Below are positions 61,574 through 64,000 of a stretch of DNA of 64,000 nt, in pieces. Position 1 is the first letter of the stretch. Every line of letters begins with the position of its first letter. The notes under the pieces were generated by a model. That model saw nothing but the letters and a program-made list of their open reading frames with translations. It had not been told where the DNA came from and did no database searches. This DNA comes from Bradyrhizobium vignae. Lineage in GTDB: Bacteria > Pseudomonadota > Alphaproteobacteria > Rhizobiales > Xanthobacteraceae. A program made the translations under genes and the position numbers. The stretch covers positions 1 to 64,000 of the forward strand of contig NZ_RDQF01000005.1 in NCBI RefSeq assembly GCF_004114425.1, read 5' to 3'.

Positions 61574-61658
61574 CCGCCGGGGCGGCGCATTCGCGCCGCG
61601 CAGACACAGCCATCATTGCTTGCAAGGACGACGGCACCGGCAGACCGGCGGTGCCGTC

Positions 61659-61745
61659 TCAGCGCGCCCCCAGCACGTTCCAGATCAGAACGAGGGCCGC
61701 GACGAGCAGCAGAGACATGATGATGCGATGAACGAATCGAGTCAT
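61659..61745 (-). CDS. possible 28-residue single-helix membrane peptide
   Basis: An open frame MTRFVHRIIMSLLLVAALVL followed by IWNVLGAR on the minus strand, ending at TGA. It has a basic N-terminus and one hydrophobic helix, like many small membrane proteins of Bradyrhizobium-like genomes. A hairpin of arms GACGGCACCG/CGGTGCCGTC follows its stop and could end the transcript. No strong ribosome-binding site is seen, so the call is tentative. Confidence 0.35.
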   Translation of the reverse strand: MTRFVHRIIMSLLLVAALVLIWNVLGAR

Positions 61746-61789
61746 TGCAGGTCCGTCCATATCTCTAATTTAGCTGCCAAGACCCAAGA

Positions 61790-62337
61790 TCGATTCCCTT
61801 CCTCAAATGGGCCGTCGAGCTCCTCCACAACTACGCCCAAGCGCTCCAGGACGAGGTGACCGCGGGCAAGCTGACGCCGGCCGAGGCCAAGAGCCTGTTC
61901 CATCAGCGCGGCCGCCTGAACGTCAACGGCAACCAGGGCTATCCGGTGGTCTACAATCAGGATGGCTCGCTCGTCGTGAATGGCGCCAATCAACAGCTCG
62001 AAGGCAAGATCACCGGCGCCAGGATTCCAACGGCGTGCTGATCGCCGACGCCATCATCAAGGCCGGCAGCGAGACCGCCCAGGGCGGCGTCACCTCCTAT
62101 CTCCATCCGCGTCCCGGCCGGACCGAGCCGGTCCGCAAAACCGTGTTCGCGCGCAAGTTCGCGCCCTGGAACGTGACGATCAGCTACGGCCTTTATGTCG
62201 ACGACATCGACGCCGACGTGCGCGCCTTGACGGTGGATCTTGGCATGGTGCTCGCGGCAGCCTCAAATCTCTCCAAGCAGGCCGAACAGCTCTCCGGCGA
62301 GGTCGGAACGTTCCTGAAGGGCGTGCGCGCGGCGTAG
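61790..62337 (+). pseudogene. frameshifted, internally deleted methyl-accepting chemotaxis receptor remnant
   Basis: The first frame, from about 61790 without a start, reads part of a Cache-type sensor domain (LKWAVELLHNYAQALQDEV, then YPVVYNQDGSLVVNGANQQL and GKITGA). A one-base deletion near 62023 shifts the frame. The second frame continues DSNGVLIADAIIKAGSETAQ and KFAPWNVTISYGLYVDDIDA as in sCache_2 chemoreceptors. Just after ALTVDLGM the sequence jumps to NLSKQAEQLSGEVGTFLKGV then RAA, which is the extreme C-terminus of such receptors. The membrane helix, HAMP and signalling regions are missing. The 5' end is missing too. This is a dead gene. Confidence 0.8.
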
Positions 62338-62370
62338 GCGCCACACAACGCTCCAAGCGATCGCCGTCAG

Positions 62371-62442
62371 GCCGGGCTTGTCCCGGGCATCCACGTTCTT
62401 GATGCCGTATGGTGAGGCGTGGATGGCCGGGACAAGCCCGGC
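62371..62442. repeat. long palindromic intergenic repeat
   Basis: Arms at 62371-62395 and 62418-62442 are inverted copies matching at 24 of 25 positions (starting GCCGGGCTTGTCCCGG). The loop is 22 bases. I associate this repeat type with intergenic DNA of Bradyrhizobium-like genomes. It differs from the repeats at 1822, 20145 and 47849. It lies between the chemoreceptor remnant and the stop of the AsmA-like gene. Confidence 0.8.
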
Positions 62443-62470
62443 CATGACGCCGTAATAAAGCAGCCCGCTC

Positions 62471-64000
62471 CTAACGCCGCGCGAGGCTGCAACCGCTCGA
62501 CAGCTGTCGTGTCGATCCAGTCGAGCCGTCATTCGACTGAGACGGGAATTCATCGAACGGCGAGTTCTGCTTGCCGGTATTGAATTCGAAGATCTTGCGG
62601 AACAGGCCGGGTGCCATCGCGGAGATCGGATTGACGCGCATCACGGGCGCAGCCGGGGTGCCGACGACCTCATAGGTCACGCCGATCAGCCCCTCATTGT
62701 TGCCGCCGCCGAGGAAGATGCCGAACAGCGGGATCTGGCCGAAGATGTTGTTCACGCCATACATCGGCACGAAGGTGCCGCTCATGCACACCTGGTTGCC
62801 GGGATAATCGATCGAGCCCTCGATGGTGGCACCGATCATGGGGCCTTTGACCACGCCGTCGCGGATCGTGAGCGCGCCGTTTTGCCGGGTGAACTCGGCG
62901 CGCAGCGCGTTGAAGGAGACGCCGTTGCCGGTGCCGTTCGGCGCGCCTGCCGCGACGCGCTCCAGCTGCGCCTCGCCCTTCACCGTGAAGTCGCGCACGT
63001 TGATGAGGCCCTCGCGCGCCGTGTTCGGCTCGGAGGTCGGCGGCTCCATCGCCACGACCATCTGGCCACCGACCGCCTTGGTGTAGATATCGGTGAAGCG
63101 CAGCAGCGCGCCCGCATCGTTTGTCTGGAGATAGATCACTTCGCGGTTGCCCTGGGCGCGGCCACCGCGCAGATCGGCTGCCACCGGCGTGTCGCGGCCG
63201 ATCTTGCCGCTGAGCGTGAAGGCTTTGATCGCGCCGTTGCGTTTCGACATCTTGGCATCGACGCTGCGCATCGCCTCGCCGTTGAAGCCGGCGACGGCAC
63301 CAAGCTTCACGTCGATATCGAAATCGACGTTCTTCATCCTGTTCTTGGCGTCATCCTTCGAATTGCCCGAGATTGCCGACTTCAGGAAGCCCCGGCCGTC
63401 GAAGACGTCGCCACGCATCGTGCCGCGCAGCACGCCGTCCTGACCGCGTTCGGCCTTCAATGAGGTCTTGTCGCCGTCAGACGGCGAATACGTCGGGAAA
63501 TTGACGTTCATGAGCTCGCCGTTGGCGTCGACCTCGAGCGAGCCCTTGATCGAGGCGCCGCCGCCTTCGACGACGATGTCTTCCAGGCGCGTCGATTGGG
63601 CCGTCGGCACCACCTTGAAAGTGGCCTTGCCGGACTTGCCCGGCAGCTTGACCCAGCCGGGCAGGATGTTGTCGAGCTTGACCGAGGTCAGGTCGGCCTC
63701 GACGCCGAGCTTCGTCGTCTGATCCGGGCCGCTGGCGATCTTGCCCGACAATTTGATCGGCAATGATCCGCTGACGGCGGGGCTGAGATCGAATCCCAGG
63801 CGCGCGCGGCTGGCATCGTCCAGCGTCGCCTGCAACCTGACATCCGCATCGCCCTCGGCCGGCTTGCGATAGTCGAGCGAGGCCGCCTGGCCGTTGATCT
63901 TGACGTCGCCCTTGACTTGGTAGCCCTGGTTACTGGCTGATATCTTGAGGTTGTTGGCCTCGAGTTTCTGGTTCATCACCAGCTTGTCGGCGGCAAAGCC
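62471..64000 (-). CDS. C-terminal part of an AsmA/YhdP-like (DUF3971) protein, running off the right edge
   Basis: A large envelope protein of the AsmA-like family (YhdP/TamB relatives), thought to form a long groove-like beta structure that bridges the periplasm and moves lipids. Only the last 509 or so codons lie in the window. The frame is open to the right edge (reading GFAADKLVMNQKLEANNLKI there), so the start is outside. The visible part is rich in repeats of beta strands (DLTSVKLDNILPGWVKLPGK). The AsmA-type C-terminus has RDGVVKGPMIGATIEGSIDY, SGTFVPMYGVNNIFGQIPLF and YEVVGTPAAPVMRVNPISAM. The protein ends with a polar tail. Confidence 0.88.
   Translation of the reverse strand, partial: GFAADKLVMNQKLEANNLKISASNQGYQVKGDVKINGQAASLDYRKPAEGDADVRLQATLDDASRARLGFDLSPAVSGSLPIKLSGKIASGPDQTTKLGVEADLTSVKLDNILPGWVKLPGKSGKATFKVVPTAQSTRLEDIVVEGGGASIKGSLEVDANGELMNVNFPTYSPSDGDKTSLKAERGQDGVLRGTMRGDVFDGRGFLKSAISGNSKDDAKNRMKNVDFDIDVKLGAVAGFNGEAMRSVDAKMSKRNGAIKAFTLSGKIGRDTPVAADLRGGRAQGNREVIYLQTNDAGALLRFTDIYTKAVGGQMVVAMEPPTSEPNTAREGLINVRDFTVKGEAQLERVAAGAPNGTGNGVSFNALRAEFTRQNGALTIRDGVVKGPMIGATIEGSIDYPGNQVCMSGTFVPMYGVNNIFGQIPLFGIFLGGGNNEGLIGVTYEVVGTPAAPVMRVNPISAMAPGLFRKIFEFNTGKQNSPFDEFPSQSNDGSTGSTRQLSSGCSLARR

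Noticed and set aside
1-64000. rRNA, tRNA genes or CRISPR arrays
   Set aside because: I looked through the intergenic gaps and saw no tRNA-like cloverleaf, rRNA or regular repeat-spacer array. A tRNAscan or Infernal run would be decisive.

Overview
The window looks like chromosomal DNA of an alphaproteobacterium of the Bradyrhizobium type (Nitrobacteraceae). The grounds are the very high G+C with long spurious antisense reading frames, the Omp25/RopB-like outer-membrane proteins, the sufBCDST-A layout, the class I PHA synthase, and several families of palindromic intergenic repeat that I associate with Bradyrhizobium-type genomes. This assignment rests on protein recognition and memory, not on a search.

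Layout. 0-11.5 kb: the probable start of an IS630-type transposase at the left edge, a lytic transglycosylase, a class II aldolase-like protein, an SDR, recJ, an unusual soluble chemoreceptor-like protein, an NmrA-like oxidoreductase with a cupin, a GNAT acetyltransferase, an L,D-transpeptidase and a glycosyltransferase. 11.9-18.9 kb: one tightly packed catabolic operon (crotonase, type III CoA-transferase, TctC, TctB, TctA, variant PdxA) opposite a GntR/FadR-type regulator, with matching operator-like sites between them. 18.9-24.5 kb: ASCH protein, haloacid dehalogenase, glpX, hom, an AlaC-like aminotransferase and a small lipoprotein. 24.7-30 kb: phaC, a MAPEG protein, a small secreted protein, argC with a PaiB-like protein, and a DedA protein. 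30.2-36.9 kb: parE followed by a decayed copy of its own 3' end, two outer-membrane barrel proteins, an SDR and a flavin monooxygenase. 37-43.8 kb: an accessory-looking block of small secreted proteins, a secreted caspase-like protein, two AraC regulators, and a small trimeric-autotransporter-like protein with a pentapeptide-repeat stalk. 44-47.9 kb: a DEAD-box RNA helicase, a diguanylate cyclase, an orphan fabA and a TfoX-like protein. 48-55 kb: the SUF iron-sulfur assembly operon (sufB, C, D, S, T, A) preceded by a second cysteine desulfurase. 55.3-64 kb: hydrolase, SMR transporter and glutathione transferase behind three palindromic operator-like sites, anmK, tyrS, an MFS transporter, DoxX, a chemoreceptor pseudogene with an internal deletion, and the C-terminal part of an AsmA/YhdP-like protein that runs off the right edge.

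Most of the window is ordinary core metabolism. The parts most worth a second look are the TctABC/CoA-transferase/PdxA-variant operon with its operators, the chemoreceptor-like protein with its signalling region at the N-terminus and its sensor-like region at the C-terminus, the pentapeptide-stalk surface protein, the triple palindrome before the GST-SMR pair, the SMR protein with Asp in place of its essential Glu, the decayed duplicate of the parE tail, and the internally deleted chemoreceptor remnant. I saw no rRNA, tRNA or CRISPR array.
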